This document shows, piece by piece, positions 40,960 through 50,150 of a DNA stretch of 64,000 nt. Every line of letters begins with the position of its first letter. The first letter of the stretch is position 1. The position numbers and the translations under genes were made by a program. Where the stretch lies: NCBI RefSeq assembly GCF_004168035.1, contig NZ_SDPU01000032.1, forward strand, positions 186,001 through 250,000, written 5' to 3'. The notes beneath the pieces are model-generated. The model was not told where the DNA came from. It saw only the letters and a program-made list of their open reading frames with translations, and searched no databases. Source of the DNA: Nocardioides iriomotensis (GTDB lineage: Bacteria; Actinomycetota; Actinomycetes; Propionibacteriales; Nocardioidaceae).

Positions 40960-43011
40960 ATGACGTCCGAGCCGGATCCCGGGCAGCAGCCCTGGCTGCA
41001 CGACCTCACCCTCGTCCTGGCCGCGCCGACGCAGGTCTGGTCCGGCGCGGACGGGCAGGTCCGGCCCGGTGGCGCGCAGGGCGTGCTGCACGGCGACCGG
41101 CGGCTGCTCGACCGGCTCGAGCTCACCGTCGACGGTGAGGAGCCGAGCCCGGTCGCGGCGCACCCCGGCGGCGCGGGCGGTGCGGGCGGTCACGTGTTCG
41201 TCGCCGTGCCCCGCCGCCTCGGCGACGCCGGCCCCGACCCGACCGTGCGGGTCACCCGCACCCGTGCGGTGCGCCCGGGCGAGCTGCGCGAGTCGGTCGC
41301 GCTGACCTCGACCGCCGGGACGCCGACCGCCTGCACCGTGCAGATGCGGCTGGCCGCCGACCTGGCCTCGATGGACGAGATCAAGGCCGGTGGCCGGCCC
41401 GCCCCGGTGGGGCCGACCCGGCTCGACGCCGACGGCGCCACCTGGGAGGCGGACGGGTTCCGCGGCGAGGTCCGCGCACCGGGCGCGACGCTGGAGCGAG
41501 ACGACGAGGCGCTCGTGGTCACCTGGACGCTCGACGTGCCCCCGGGCGGCCGGGTCGACCGCGAGCTCGTCGTGACGCTCACCGACGCCGACGCGGTCGT
41601 CACCGCCCCGGCGGGGCCGGCGGACTGGGCCGCGCCGACCGTGGTCAGCGCCGACCGCCGGCTCGGCCCGGCGCTCGACCAGGCGCTGGCCGACCTGCGG
41701 CTGCTCCGGCTGGCGACGACGGATGCGCCGGGCGAGGAGTTCGTCGGTGCGGGGGCGCCGTGGTTCCTCACCCTGTTCGGCCGCGACAGCCTCTGGGCGG
41801 CGCGGATGCTGCTGCCCGTGTCCACGGGCCTCGCCGGCTCGACGCTGCGGGTGCTGGCCGCACGGCAGGGCACCACGCGCGACGCGGCCACCGCCGAGCA
41901 GCCCGGGAAGATCCTGCACGAGGTGCGGGCCACGGCGATCGACGTCCGCGACGAGAGCCGCACCTTCACGCTGCCGCCGGTCTACTACGGCACCATCGAC
42001 GCCACCCCGCTGTGGGCCGTGACCCTGCACGACGCCTGGCGCTGGGGGCTGCCCGCCGACGAGGTCGAGCCGCTGCTCCCCGCGCTCGAGCGGGCGCTGG
42101 CCTGGCAGGTCGAGGAGGGCGACCCCGACGGCGACTTCTTCCTGGAGTACGTCGACGAGACCGGCACCGGCCTGGCCAACCAGGGCTGGAAGGACTCCGG
42201 CGACTCGATCCGGCGGGCCGACGGCTCGCTGGCCGGCGCGCCGGTGGCGCTGTGCGAGGTGCAGGCCTACGCGTACGCCGCCGCGACCCGGGGAGCCGAC
42301 CTGCTGGAGGCGTTCGGCCGCTCTGGCACCGACCGGTGGCGGGCCTGGGCCGAGGAGCTGCGCACCCGGTTCCGCCGGCAGTTCTGGGTCGAGGACGCCC
42401 GCGGCGCCTTCCCGGCGATCGCGCTCGACGGTGCCAAGCAGCCGGTCGCGTCGGTGACCAGCAACATCGGGCACCTGCTCGGCACCGGGCTGCTCGACAC
42501 CGACGAGGTCGACCTCGTCGCGCGCCGGCTGGTCGGCGAGGACATGCTGTCCGGGTTCGGCATCCGCACGCTGTCGAGCGACGCGCGGGGGTATTCCCCG
42601 ACCGGCTACCACGTCGGCTCGGTCTGGCCGCACGACACCGCGATCTGCCTGGCCGGGCTCGCCGCCGAGGGCCGCCCCGAGGTCGCCCCGGTGGCCGAGG
42701 CGCTGCTCGCCGCGATGGACGCGTTCGACGGCCGGCCGCCCGAGCTGTTCGCCGGGGACGCCCGGGCCGCGCACCCGGTCCCGCTGCCCTACCCGGCCGC
42801 CTGCCGGCCGCAGGCCTGGTCGGCCGCCGGCACCGTCTCGCTCACCGCGTCGCTGCTCGGCCTGGCGGCCGACGTACCCGCCGGCGCCGTGACCGCCTCG
42901 CCCGCCGCTCCCTGGCCGCTCGGCGTGACCACGGTCAGCGGGCTGCGGGCCGGCGACCGCGCGCTCGCGGTCGCCGTCGACGAGAGCGGGGCGGCGACCG
43001 TCAGCTGGTGA
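40960..43011 (+). CDS. Glycogen-debranching-type amylo-alpha-1,6-glucosidase
   Basis: 683 residues. The N-terminal domain (about 1-220; HGDRRLLDRLELTVDG, IKAGGRPAP) matches the glycogen debranching N-terminal domain, followed by a linker and an (alpha/alpha)6 catalytic domain with PWFLTLFGRDSLWAARM, GLANQGWKDSGDSIRRADG and GYHVGSVWPHDTAICLAGL. Probably hydrolyses 1,6-branches or related alpha-glucosides; exact specificity unknown. Regulated from the tandem LacI operators upstream. ATG 40960 is chosen; GTG and TTG codons at 40951 and 40942 are in frame. Its 3' end overlaps the converging aldo/keto reductase by 11 bp. Confidence 0.9.
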   Translation: MTSEPDPGQQPWLHDLTLVLAAPTQVWSGADGQVRPGGAQGVLHGDRRLLDRLELTVDGEEPSPVAAHPGGAGGAGGHVFVAVPRRLGDAGPDPTVRVTRTRAVRPGELRESVALTSTAGTPTACTVQMRLAADLASMDEIKAGGRPAPVGPTRLDADGATWEADGFRGEVRAPGATLERDDEALVVTWTLDVPPGGRVDRELVVTLTDADAVVTAPAGPADWAAPTVVSADRRLGPALDQALADLRLLRLATTDAPGEEFVGAGAPWFLTLFGRDSLWAARMLLPVSTGLAGSTLRVLAARQGTTRDAATAEQPGKILHEVRATAIDVRDESRTFTLPPVYYGTIDATPLWAVTLHDAWRWGLPADEVEPLLPALERALAWQVEEGDPDGDFFLEYVDETGTGLANQGWKDSGDSIRRADGSLAGAPVALCEVQAYAYAAATRGADLLEAFGRSGTDRWRAWAEELRTRFRRQFWVEDARGAFPAIALDGAKQPVASVTSNIGHLLGTGLLDTDEVDLVARRLVGEDMLSGFGIRTLSSDARGYSPTGYHVGSVWPHDTAICLAGLAAEGRPEVAPVAEALLAAMDAFDGRPPELFAGDARAAHPVPLPYPAACRPQAWSAAGTVSLTASLLGLAADVPAGAVTASPAAPWPLGVTTVSGLRAGDRALAVAVDESGAATVSW

Positions 43012-43855
43012 GCAGCGCCCGGTCCTCGTCGTCGAGCTCGACGTGGACCGCCGCGGCGGAGTCGGCGACCGACTCGGGCCGGCTCGCGCCCGGGATCGGG
43101 ATCATCGCCTCCGACAGGGAGAGCTCCCAGGCCAGGCACGCCTGCTGCGGGCTGATCCCGTGCTTGGTCGCGACCTTGCCGAACGCCTCCCACTCGCTGC
43201 CGAGGTCACCCGCCCGGCTCATCCCGCCGAGCGGGCTCCAGGCCAGGAACGCGAGGCCGAGCTCGGCACAGAGGTCGATCTCGTCGCGCGACGAGAGGAA
43301 CGCCGGGCTGAACTGGTTCTGCACCGCGACCAGCCCGTCGCCGAGCTCGCGGTGCGCGAGCCGGATCTGCTCCGGGTTGGCGTTGGACAGCCCGGCGGCG
43401 GCGATCAGACCCTCGTCGAGCAGCGCCTTCAGCCCGCCGACCGTCTCGGCGTAGTCGACCTGCGGGTCGGGCCGGTGGTGCTGGTACAGCGCGATCTGCT
43501 CCACGCCGAGCCGCTGCATGGAGGCGAGGCAGGCCCGGCGCAGGTACGCCGGCGTCCCGTCGAGCTCCCAGTCGGTGCCGCGCCGGGTGTGGCCGCCCTT
43601 GGTCGCGACGAGCACGTCGTCCGGGCCGGCGCCGTACTCCTCGAGCGCCTTGGCGACGAGCACCTCGTTGTGGCCGAACGTCGCCTCGTCGGGCGAGTAG
43701 GCGTCGGCGGTGTCGATGAGGGTCACGCCCTCGTCGAGCGCCCGCTTGATGGTGCGGAGCCCGCGCTCCTCGTCGTTGTGCTCCCGGACCGACATCGGCA
43801 TGGCGCCGAGGCCGATCGCGCTGACCGTGCGCGTCCCGATCCGTCGCTGCTTCAT
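43001..43855 (-). CDS. Aldo/keto reductase
   Basis: 284-residue NADPH-dependent reductase. TIM barrel with the catalytic tetrad visible: Asp and Tyr in LIDTADAYSPD (about 47-57), Lys in VLVATKGGH (about 86) and His in ALYQHHRPDP (about 125). Substrate unknown. Starts 10 nt after the LysR stop and may be read from its own TAGGCT leaderless promoter, which overlaps that stop codon, or by read-through from lysR. Confidence 0.92.
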   Translation of the reverse strand: MKQRRIGTRTVSAIGLGAMPMSVREHNDEERGLRTIKRALDEGVTLIDTADAYSPDEATFGHNEVLVAKALEEYGAGPDDVLVATKGGHTRRGTDWELDGTPAYLRRACLASMQRLGVEQIALYQHHRPDPQVDYAETVGGLKALLDEGLIAAAGLSNANPEQIRLAHRELGDGLVAVQNQFSPAFLSSRDEIDLCAELGLAFLAWSPLGGMSRAGDLGSEWEAFGKVATKHGISPQQACLAWELSLSEAMIPIPGASRPESVADSAAAVHVELDDEDRALLTS

Positions 43856-43862
43856 GCCGGCC

Positions 43863-43868
43863 AGCCTA
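43863..43868 (-). promoter_or_regulatory. Leaderless -10 element of the aldo/keto reductase gene
   Basis: On the minus strand TAGGCT, 7 nt before the ATG at 43855, made partly from the LysR stop codon. Confidence 0.45.
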
Positions 43869-44783
43869 GGCAGGGCGGTTCGTGTGCGCCTCCAGCCGGT
43901 CCAGCACCAGCCGCAACGGCGGCCACGACGCCCGCCCCCGCCGGGTGACCGTGTAGGACCGGAGCAGCACCTCGGGGTCCCGCAGCCGGACGATCGCCAC
44001 GCCGCCGCGCGCCCCCATGGCCTCGGGCAGCAGGGCCACGCCCAGCCCGGCGGCGACCAGCTCCTGGACCAGGTCGAGGCTGTCGACCTGGTGCACCACC
44101 CGCGGCTCGAAGCCTGCCATCGAGGCCACCATGCGGACGACGTCCTCGTCGGCGGTGTTGCGCGAGTTGACGATCCAGTCGTGCCCGGCGAACCGCCGGA
44201 ACACCTCCGTCGCCCGCCCGCGCAGGGTGGCCTCCGCCGCCGGCACGCCCAGGTGCCAGGGCGCCTGCCAGAGCGGCCGGGCCTCGAACAACGGGTCGAA
44301 CCGCGCCGGCGCGAGGTCGTAGTCGTAGGCCAGCGCCAGGTCGATGTCGTCGCGCCGGAGGAGGTCGTAGGCCTCGTAGGGCTCGTGCTCCCGGATCTGC
44401 AGCCGTACGGCGGGATGGGTGCCGGCGAGGGCGTGCAGCACCGGCATCAGCGACCGCCGGATCGCCGTCCCGAACCCCGCGACGCGCACCGTCCCGACCG
44501 GGTCGGCGCGCGGGTCGAGGTCGAGCCGCGCGGCGTCGACCGCGGCCAGGATCGTCACCGCGTGGTCGGCCAGTCGCTGCCCCGCCGGGGTGAGCCGGAC
44601 CCGGCGGCCGTCGGGCTCCACCAAAGGCGTGCCGACCTCGCGGGCCAGGGTCGCGATCTGCTGGCTCACCGTGGAGGTGGTGGTGTGCAGCTCCTCGGCG
44701 ACCTCGCGCATGGAGCCGCGCCGGGACAGCTCGAGCAGCATCTCCAGGCGGCGCAGGTCCACCCGACGATTGTCCATGATCAT
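43866..44783 (-). CDS. LysR-family transcriptional regulator
   Basis: 305 residues. Winged HTH at about 8-65 ([34 protein letters not shown]), then a substrate-binding domain of the usual two-lobe type ([33 protein letters not shown]). Divergent from the EamA exporter gene, the classic arrangement in which the LysR protein controls its neighbour. A dyad between the two genes is the probable site. Starts at ATG 44783 or 44777. Confidence 0.93.
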   Translation of the reverse strand: MIMDNRRVDLRRLEMLLELSRRGSMREVAEELHTTTSTVSQQIATLAREVGTPLVEPDGRRVRLTPAGQRLADHAVTILAAVDAARLDLDPRADPVGTVRVAGFGTAIRRSLMPVLHALAGTHPAVRLQIREHEPYEAYDLLRRDDIDLALAYDYDLAPARFDPLFEARPLWQAPWHLGVPAAEATLRGRATEVFRRFAGHDWIVNSRNTADEDVVRMVASMAGFEPRVVHQVDSLDLVQELVAAGLGVALLPEAMGARGGVAIVRLRDPEVLLRSYTVTRRGRASWPPLRLVLDRLEAHTNRPA

Positions 44784-44784
44784 C

Positions 44785-44804
44785 GAACGAACCGTCCATC
44801 GTTC
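44785..44804. promoter_or_regulatory. Candidate LysR-type operator
   Basis: GAACGA (44785-44790) and TCGTTC (44799-44804), an inverted repeat with 8 bp between, containing the T-N11-A pattern of LysR sites, directly upstream of the lysR start and 41 bp before the exporter gene. Confidence 0.6.
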
Positions 44805-44845
44805 ACACGTGGACGCGAACGGTGCCGGTGTGGCGTCATGGAGTC

Positions 44846-45751
44846 ATGACCACGACCGCACCCGTCACGACGCCGACCGGGGGACGTTCCCCGGCGACGG
44901 TCGGCACCTCCTTCGCGGTCGCGTCGATGCTGACGGTGCAGGTCGGCGTCGCGGTCGCCGTCGGGCTGTTCGACGACATCGGACCGGCGGGCGCCGCCTT
45001 CCTGCGCCTGGCCTGGGCCGGTCTGATCCTGCTGGCGCTGGTGCGGCCGCGGCGGGAGCAGTTCACCCGCTCGTCGTTCCTCGCCTGCGTCGCGCTCGGC
45101 ACGGTGACCGCCGGGGTCACGATGCTCTTCATGGGCGCGGTCGCGCGGCTGCCGATGGGCACGGCGAGCGCCCTGGAGTTCCTCGGCCCGCTCGCCGTCG
45201 CGGTGGTCCGCAGCCACGGCCGCGGACGGGCGTACGCGCTGCTCGCCGCCGTCGGCGTGCTGCTGCTGACCGAGCCGTGGCACGGCGGCACCGACCTCGT
45301 CGGCGTCGCGTTCGCGCTCGGTGCCGCGCTGTGCTGGGCGTCGTACATCCTGCTGACGCAGAAGGTCGGCGACCAGGTCACCGGCATCACCGGGCTGGCC
45401 GTGTCGATGCCGGTCGCCGGCCTCGTGGCCACCGTGGTCGCCGGCCCGTCGACCTTCGGTGACCTGACCTGGCAGATCCTGCTCTACGGGCTCGGCCTGG
45501 CGATCCTGCTGCCTGTCATCCCGTTCACGCTCGAGCTGCTGGCGCTGCGGCGGCTGACCACCGGCGCCTTCGGCACGCTGATGGCGCTGGAGCCCGCGTT
45601 CGCGCTGCTCGTCGGCCTGGTCCTGCTGCACCAGGTGCCGGGCGTCCTGCCGGTCGTCGGGATCGGGTGCGTCATCGCGGCCGGCATCGGCGCGCAGCGC
45701 ACCGGCGCCAGGGTTACACCACCGGAGACCGGGGCACCGTCGGTGGCATGA
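44846..45751 (+). CDS. EamA-family (RhtA-like) exporter
   Basis: 301 residues with ten membrane helices in two EamA repeats ([34 protein letters not shown] and, in the second half, [25 protein letters not shown]). Such proteins export amino acids, homoserine or other metabolites. Divergent from lysR with a dyad between. Its stop codon overlaps the photolyase start as ATGA, so the two are translationally coupled. Confidence 0.9.
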   Translation: MTTTAPVTTPTGGRSPATVGTSFAVASMLTVQVGVAVAVGLFDDIGPAGAAFLRLAWAGLILLALVRPRREQFTRSSFLACVALGTVTAGVTMLFMGAVARLPMGTASALEFLGPLAVAVVRSHGRGRAYALLAAVGVLLLTEPWHGGTDLVGVAFALGAALCWASYILLTQKVGDQVTGITGLAVSMPVAGLVATVVAGPSTFGDLTWQILLYGLGLAILLPVIPFTLELLALRRLTTGAFGTLMALEPAFALLVGLVLLHQVPGVLPVVGIGCVIAAGIGAQRTGARVTPPETGAPSVA

Positions 45752-47209
45752 CGTCGGCGCAGCTGGTCCTCCCGCACCAGCTGTTCGTCGAGCACCTCGA
45801 CGCCGACCAGGACACGCTGATGGTGCTGGTCGAACCCGACCTCTTCTTCCGCCAGTTCCCCTTCCACCTGCACAAGCTCGTGCTGCACCGGGCCTCGATG
45901 ACCTCGTTCGAGGACCGGCTCCGCGAGGCCGGGTTCGCCACCGTGTACGTCGCGACCAGCGCCGGCACCAGCAGCAACGACGCGCTCGCCGACGTGCTGC
46001 GCGCCAACCGGGTCACCGAGGTCACGGTCTACGACGTCGTCGACGACTGGCTCGACCGCGACCTGCGCCGGGTCTGCCGGTCGGTCGGCGCCGTCCTCAC
46101 CGAGGCGGTGACGCCGAACTTCCTCACCACACCGGAGCAGATCGAGGCGACGTTCGCGGCACCGACAGCCGCGCATGCAGCACTTCTACGAGGCGCAGCG
46201 CCGCCGGCTCGACCTGCTGATGGAGGGGGGCAAGCCGGTCGGCGGGCGGTGGAGCTACGACACCGACAACCGCGAGCGGTTGCCGAAGGACGTGGCGCTC
46301 CCGGACCCGCCGCGCGCGACCCGCACCGACCACGTGCGCGACGCGCTCGCCTGGGTGGCCGAGGAGTTCCCCGACAACCCCGGTGACGCGTCGACCTTCC
46401 ACTGGCCGACGACGCACCGGCAGGCGGAGAACTGGCTGCAGCGCTTCCTCGACGAGCGCTTCCACGACTTCGGTCCCTACGAGGACGCGATCGCCGCCGA
46501 CCAGCCGTGGCTGTTCCACTCGGTGATCTCGCCCGCGCTCAACATCGGCCTGCTCGACCCCGAGCACGTGGTCCGGGCAGCCGTCGAGCACGCCACCGCG
46601 CACGACGTACCGCTGCCGAGCCTGGAGGGATTCGTCCGTCAGGTCATCGGCTGGCGGGAGTACATGCGGGCGACGTACGTCGTCCACGGCCCCCGGCTGC
46701 GCACCCGCAACCTGCTGCGGCTGGCCCGCAACCTCGGGCCGGGCTGGTGGGACGGCAGCACCGGGCTCGACCCCGTGGACGTCGTCGTACGGCGGGTCCT
46801 GCGGCACGGCTACGCGCACCACATCGAGCGGCTCATGGTGCTCGGCAACGCCATGCTGCTGCTGCGCACCGACCCCGACGAGGTCTACGCGTGGTTCATG
46901 AGCCTGTTCGTCGACGCCTACGACTGGGTGATGGTGCCGAACGTCTACGCGATGAGCCAGTTCAGCGGCGGCGAGCTGGTCACCACGAAGCCGTACGTGT
47001 CGGGCAGCAACTACCTGCGCACGATGGGCGACTTCGCCACCGGCGACTGGACGACCGCGTGGGACGCGCTCTACTGGCAGTTCGTCGACGACCACCGTGA
47101 CGGCTTCGCCGCCAACCCGCGCGCGTCGATGGCGGTGCGCACTCTCGACAGGATGAAGCCGGAGCGGCGTCGTGAGCTCGCGGCCGTCGCCGCCGACTGG
47201 CTGGGCTGA
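45748..47209 (+). pseudogene. Cryptochrome/photolyase family gene with a frameshift
   Basis: Two frames carry the two halves of one bacterial photolyase-like protein (PhrB/deoxyribodipyrimidine photolyase-related). The first, from ATG 45748 to about 46160, holds the N-terminal DUF523-like Rossmann region (LVLPHQLFVEHLDADQDTLMVLVE). The second, ending at 47209, starts in register with RMQHFYEAQRRRLDLL and includes FVRQVIGWREYMR, HHIERLMVLGNAMLL and SQFSGGELVTTKPYVSGSNY of the FAD domain. They join if one base is removed or two added near 46157-46165. Joined length of about 487 is normal. The second part has no Cys at all, so the Fe-S cluster of PhrB-type enzymes is not expected. Sequencing error is possible. 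Confidence 0.8.
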
Positions 47210-47222
47210 CGGTTCGGCGCAG

Positions 47223-48080
47223 TCAGCGCAGGCCCGCGCCCGAGCCGTACTTCTGCCGGGCGAAGTCGAGCATCGTGTCCAGGGTCGGCCCGCCCTGCTG
47301 CGGGGAGATCCGGAAGTACTCCGGCGGCCCGCCGTCCGCGTACCGCCGGGCCAGCACGTAGTAGCGCTGCCCGTCCACGCGGAGCGCCGCGGCGACCGAG
47401 GCGTCGGTACCGTCGACGAAGCCCGGGATGTCGGGGCGCTGGAACGCCTCGACCACGGTGACGCCGCCGCGCACGGCAGCGAGCTGTCCGTTGGGGAGGA
47501 GCTCGACCCAGTCGCGGACGTCGGCCGGGTCGGCGGCCTGGGTCGGGTCGTCGTCGACGCCGAGCTGGAAACCGATCCACTCCCCCAGGTTGCGCGCGCC
47601 GTAGGTGCCGTAGGGCTGCCACACGGCGGACGAGCCGCCGTTCCTCGCGAGAGTGAGGAGGTACCAGCGCCGCTCGCCGTCGAGGGTGAGGTCGAAGCCG
47701 ACGGAGTCGACCGTGCGTCCCTCGGTCGCCGGGTCCTCGTACCGCTCGACGATCCGGGTGTCCGCCCGCAGCAGGACCTCGCCCTGGCTGTCGTAGCCCG
47801 CCCACTCGTCGCCCGGGAGCCGTTCGGGTGACGGCGTCGGCTCGGCCGTCGGGGTCTCGTCGGCGGGTTGGACGGTGCGGGGCTCGCCGCCTCCGCCCGT
47901 CATCGCCGCGGCCACGCCGACGACGGCCACCGCGACGAGGGTGGTGGCGGCCGAGGTGATGATCCGCTGCCGGCGCAGCGCGCGGTGACCCGCGGTGAGC
48001 CGGTCGCCGGCCGGCGGCAGCGGCGGCCCGTCGGACCAGGCGGTGCCGAGCCGCTCCTCGAGCTGAGTGGTGTCGCTCAT
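47223..48080 (-). CDS. Membrane protein coupled to a second SigE-family sigma factor
   Basis: 285 residues: cytoplasmic N-terminus of about 40, one helix (about 42-61), a Pro/Thr/Glu linker, and an external domain without recognised fold (WYLLTLARNGGSSAVWQPYG). No anti-sigma zinc motif. It follows the sigma gene by 1 nt, so the two are co-expressed; the same architecture as 5616-6908, with little sequence likeness seen by eye. Likely an anti-sigma or sensor partner (inference). Confidence 0.75.
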   Translation of the reverse strand: MSDTTQLEERLGTAWSDGPPLPPAGDRLTAGHRALRRQRIITSAATTLVAVAVVGVAAAMTGGGGEPRTVQPADETPTAEPTPSPERLPGDEWAGYDSQGEVLLRADTRIVERYEDPATEGRTVDSVGFDLTLDGERRWYLLTLARNGGSSAVWQPYGTYGARNLGEWIGFQLGVDDDPTQAADPADVRDWVELLPNGQLAAVRGGVTVVEAFQRPDIPGFVDGTDASVAAALRVDGQRYYVLARRYADGGPPEYFRISPQQGGPTLDTMLDFARQKYGSGAGLR

Positions 48081-48081
48081 G

Positions 48082-48594
48082 TCAGTCCTCCTGGCGGCGG
48101 TTCTGCGCGGGGGTGGCGAGCAGCTCCTGCAGCCGGGCCAGGCCGCGGGAGGTGTGGCTCTTGACGGTGCCGACCGAGATGCCGAGCTCGTGGGCGACCT
48201 GCTCGACGCTCAGGTCGGCGACGTGCCGGAGCACGACGGTCCGGCGTTGCATGGGCGGCAGCTGCTGCAGCGCCTGCACCAGCTCGTCGCGCACCTCGAC
48301 GCCCGGTCCCGGGGGGGCGGCCGGGTCCCGGTCGGGCAGGCCGGGCAGCTCGCGCGACGAGGGCCGGCGCCGCTCGTCGAGCAGCGCGTTGAGGATGATC
48401 CGGCGGACGTAGGCGTCCTCGACCCCGGCGCGCGACAGCCGCGGCCACGCGACGTACAGCTTGGTGAAGGCGGTCTGCAGCAGGTCCTCGGCCTGGTGCC
48501 AGCTCCCGCACATCGCGTAGGCGACCCGGCGCAGCCGCTCCTGTCGCGACGCGACGTACTCGCTGAACGCGGCGTCCCGCTCCGCCTGGCGCAT
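48082..48594 (-). CDS. RNA polymerase sigma-70 factor, SigE family
   Basis: 170 residues. Region 2 (HQAEDLLQTAFTKLYVAW) and region 4 (LQQLPPMQRRTVVLRHVADLS, HTH ELGISVGTVKSHTSRGLARL) are clear. ATG 48594 (MRQAERDAAFSEYV) is preferred over the GTG 12 codons upstream because SigE-family proteins begin in this way and a GGGGGA purine run precedes it. Paired with the membrane protein downstream. Confidence 0.92.
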   Translation of the reverse strand: MRQAERDAAFSEYVASRQERLRRVAYAMCGSWHQAEDLLQTAFTKLYVAWPRLSRAGVEDAYVRRIILNALLDERRRPSSRELPGLPDRDPAAPPGPGVEVRDELVQALQQLPPMQRRTVVLRHVADLSVEQVAHELGISVGTVKSHTSRGLARLQELLATPAQNRRQED

Positions 48595-48683
48595 CCGTCC
48601 CCCGGTTGGTCGATCGTGGTCGGTCCTCACCCTGGTAACGCACGAAGCCGCGGCGAGGTTGTCACGCGTGGTCGAATGGCGTC

Positions 48684-50060
48684 ATGGACCAGCCCGATCC
48701 TGCCGCCCTGGCTGACCTCGCGGCCTCGTTGCCCGACGGCGTCGTGGTCACGGACCCCGACCTCACGCAGAAGTACCGTCTCGACCGCTCCCAGGACGAC
48801 GCCGCCGGCACGCCCGCGGTGGTGGTACGGGCCGAGGACGCCGCGCAGGTGCAGGCGGCCGTGCGCTGGGCGGCACGGCACGCGGTCCCGGTCGTCCCGC
48901 GCGGCGCCGGCAGCGGGCTCAGTGGCGGGTCCTCCGCGGTCGACGGCGGACTGGTGCTGTCGCTGGAACGGATGCGGGCGATCGAGATCGACACCGAGTC
49001 GCAGGTCGCGGTCGTCGAGGCGGGCGCGTTCAACGCCGAGGTCAAGCAGGCGGCCGCCGAGCACGGGCTCTGGTACCCGCCGGACCCGTCGTCCTACGAG
49101 ATCTGCTCGATCGGCGGCAACATCGCGACCAACGCCGGCGGGCTGTGCTGCGTGAAGTACGGCGTCACCACCGACTACGTGCTCGGCCTCGACGTCGTGC
49201 TCGCCGACGGCACGCTCGTCACGCTCGGCGGGAAGCGGATCAAGGACGTCGCCGGGCTGCCGCTGCTCAAGCTCTTCGTCGGCAGCGAGGGCACGCTCGG
49301 GATCGTCACCCGGGCGGTCCTGCGGCTCGTGCCCGCCCAGGCCCCGCGCGCGACGATGGTCGCGACCTTCCCGAACGTCGACGCCGCCGCGCGAGCCGTC
49401 GTGGCCGTCCGCCGTACCCTCCGGCCGTCGATGCTGGAGCTGATGGACCGGGCGTCGATCAACGCCGTCGAGGACTACCGTCCGATGGGCCTCGACCGGA
49501 CGGCCGGCGCGCTGCTGCTCGCCCAGTCGGACGCGCCCGGCGTCTCGTGCGGCGCCGAGGTCGAGCTCATGCGCGCCGCCTGCGAGGCCGCCGGCGCGAC
49601 CGAGCTGTTCGTGACCGACGACCCCGACGAGGGCGAGATGTTCGTCGAGGCGCGGCGGATCGCGATCCCGGCGATCGAGACCACCGGTGCGCTGATGCTC
49701 GAGGACGTCGGCGCCCCGGTCCCGCTGCTGCCCGACCTGCTCGCCGCGATCGAGGAGGTCGCGGCGGCGTACGACGTCCGGATCCCCGTCATCGCGCACG
49801 CGGGCGACGGCAACACCCACCCGATCGTCGTGTACGACGCGGGCGACGCCGACTCCGAGAAGCGCGCCCGCGAGGCGTTCCGCGAGGTCATGCAGCGGGC
49901 CATCGACCTCGGTGGGACCATCACCGGCGAGCACGGCGTCGGTCGCACCAAGAAGGAGCTGCTGCCGACCCAGCTCGGCCCCGACGTGATGGCGCTGAGC
50001 CGGCGGGTCAAGGACGCCCTGGACCCCCAGGGCATCCTGAACCCGGGGGCGGTGCTGTAG
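48684..50060 (+). CDS. FAD-linked oxidase, glycolate oxidase GlcD type
   Basis: 458 residues. FAD-binding PCMH domain with VVPRGAGSGLSGGSSAVDGGLVLS (about 74-97) and SIGGNIATNAGG, and the C-terminal FAD-linked oxidase domain ending with GTITGEHGVGRTKKELL. Oxidises a 2-hydroxyacid such as glycolate or D-lactate; the glcE/glcF partners are not adjacent. The possible leaderless hexamer TCGAAT lies 6 nt before the ATG. Single gene, followed by a palindromic repeat. Confidence 0.93.
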   Translation: MDQPDPAALADLAASLPDGVVVTDPDLTQKYRLDRSQDDAAGTPAVVVRAEDAAQVQAAVRWAARHAVPVVPRGAGSGLSGGSSAVDGGLVLSLERMRAIEIDTESQVAVVEAGAFNAEVKQAAAEHGLWYPPDPSSYEICSIGGNIATNAGGLCCVKYGVTTDYVLGLDVVLADGTLVTLGGKRIKDVAGLPLLKLFVGSEGTLGIVTRAVLRLVPAQAPRATMVATFPNVDAAARAVVAVRRTLRPSMLELMDRASINAVEDYRPMGLDRTAGALLLAQSDAPGVSCGAEVELMRAACEAAGATELFVTDDPDEGEMFVEARRIAIPAIETTGALMLEDVGAPVPLLPDLLAAIEEVAAAYDVRIPVIAHAGDGNTHPIVVYDAGDADSEKRAREAFREVMQRAIDLGGTITGEHGVGRTKKELLPTQLGPDVMALSRRVKDALDPQGILNPGAVL

Positions 50061-50071
50061 GGGGCGTCGGA

Positions 50072-50133
50072 GTCCCTGGTGCACCAGGGACCCCTGCACT
50101 TCCAGGCCGACACAACACCCGGGAAGTGCAGGA
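50072..50133. repeat. Two-hairpin palindromic repeat, copy 2
   Basis: Reverse-oriented copy of 36344-36408. The short hairpin comes first as a perfect 20-nt palindrome (50072-50091), followed by the long one (50093-50106 with 50119-50132, one mismatch). Again between two converging genes, 11 nt after one stop and 18 nt before the other. Confidence 0.8.
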
Positions 50134-50150
50134 CTCGGCCTGGAAGCTCC

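Noticed and set aside
40915-42774. 619-codon minus frame opposite the debranching enzyme
   Set aside because: Shadow frame that also runs into the operator DNA.
47223-48594. Recent duplication of the 5616-7411 sigma module
   Set aside because: Only architecture is shared; the membrane proteins show no clear sequence likeness by eye.
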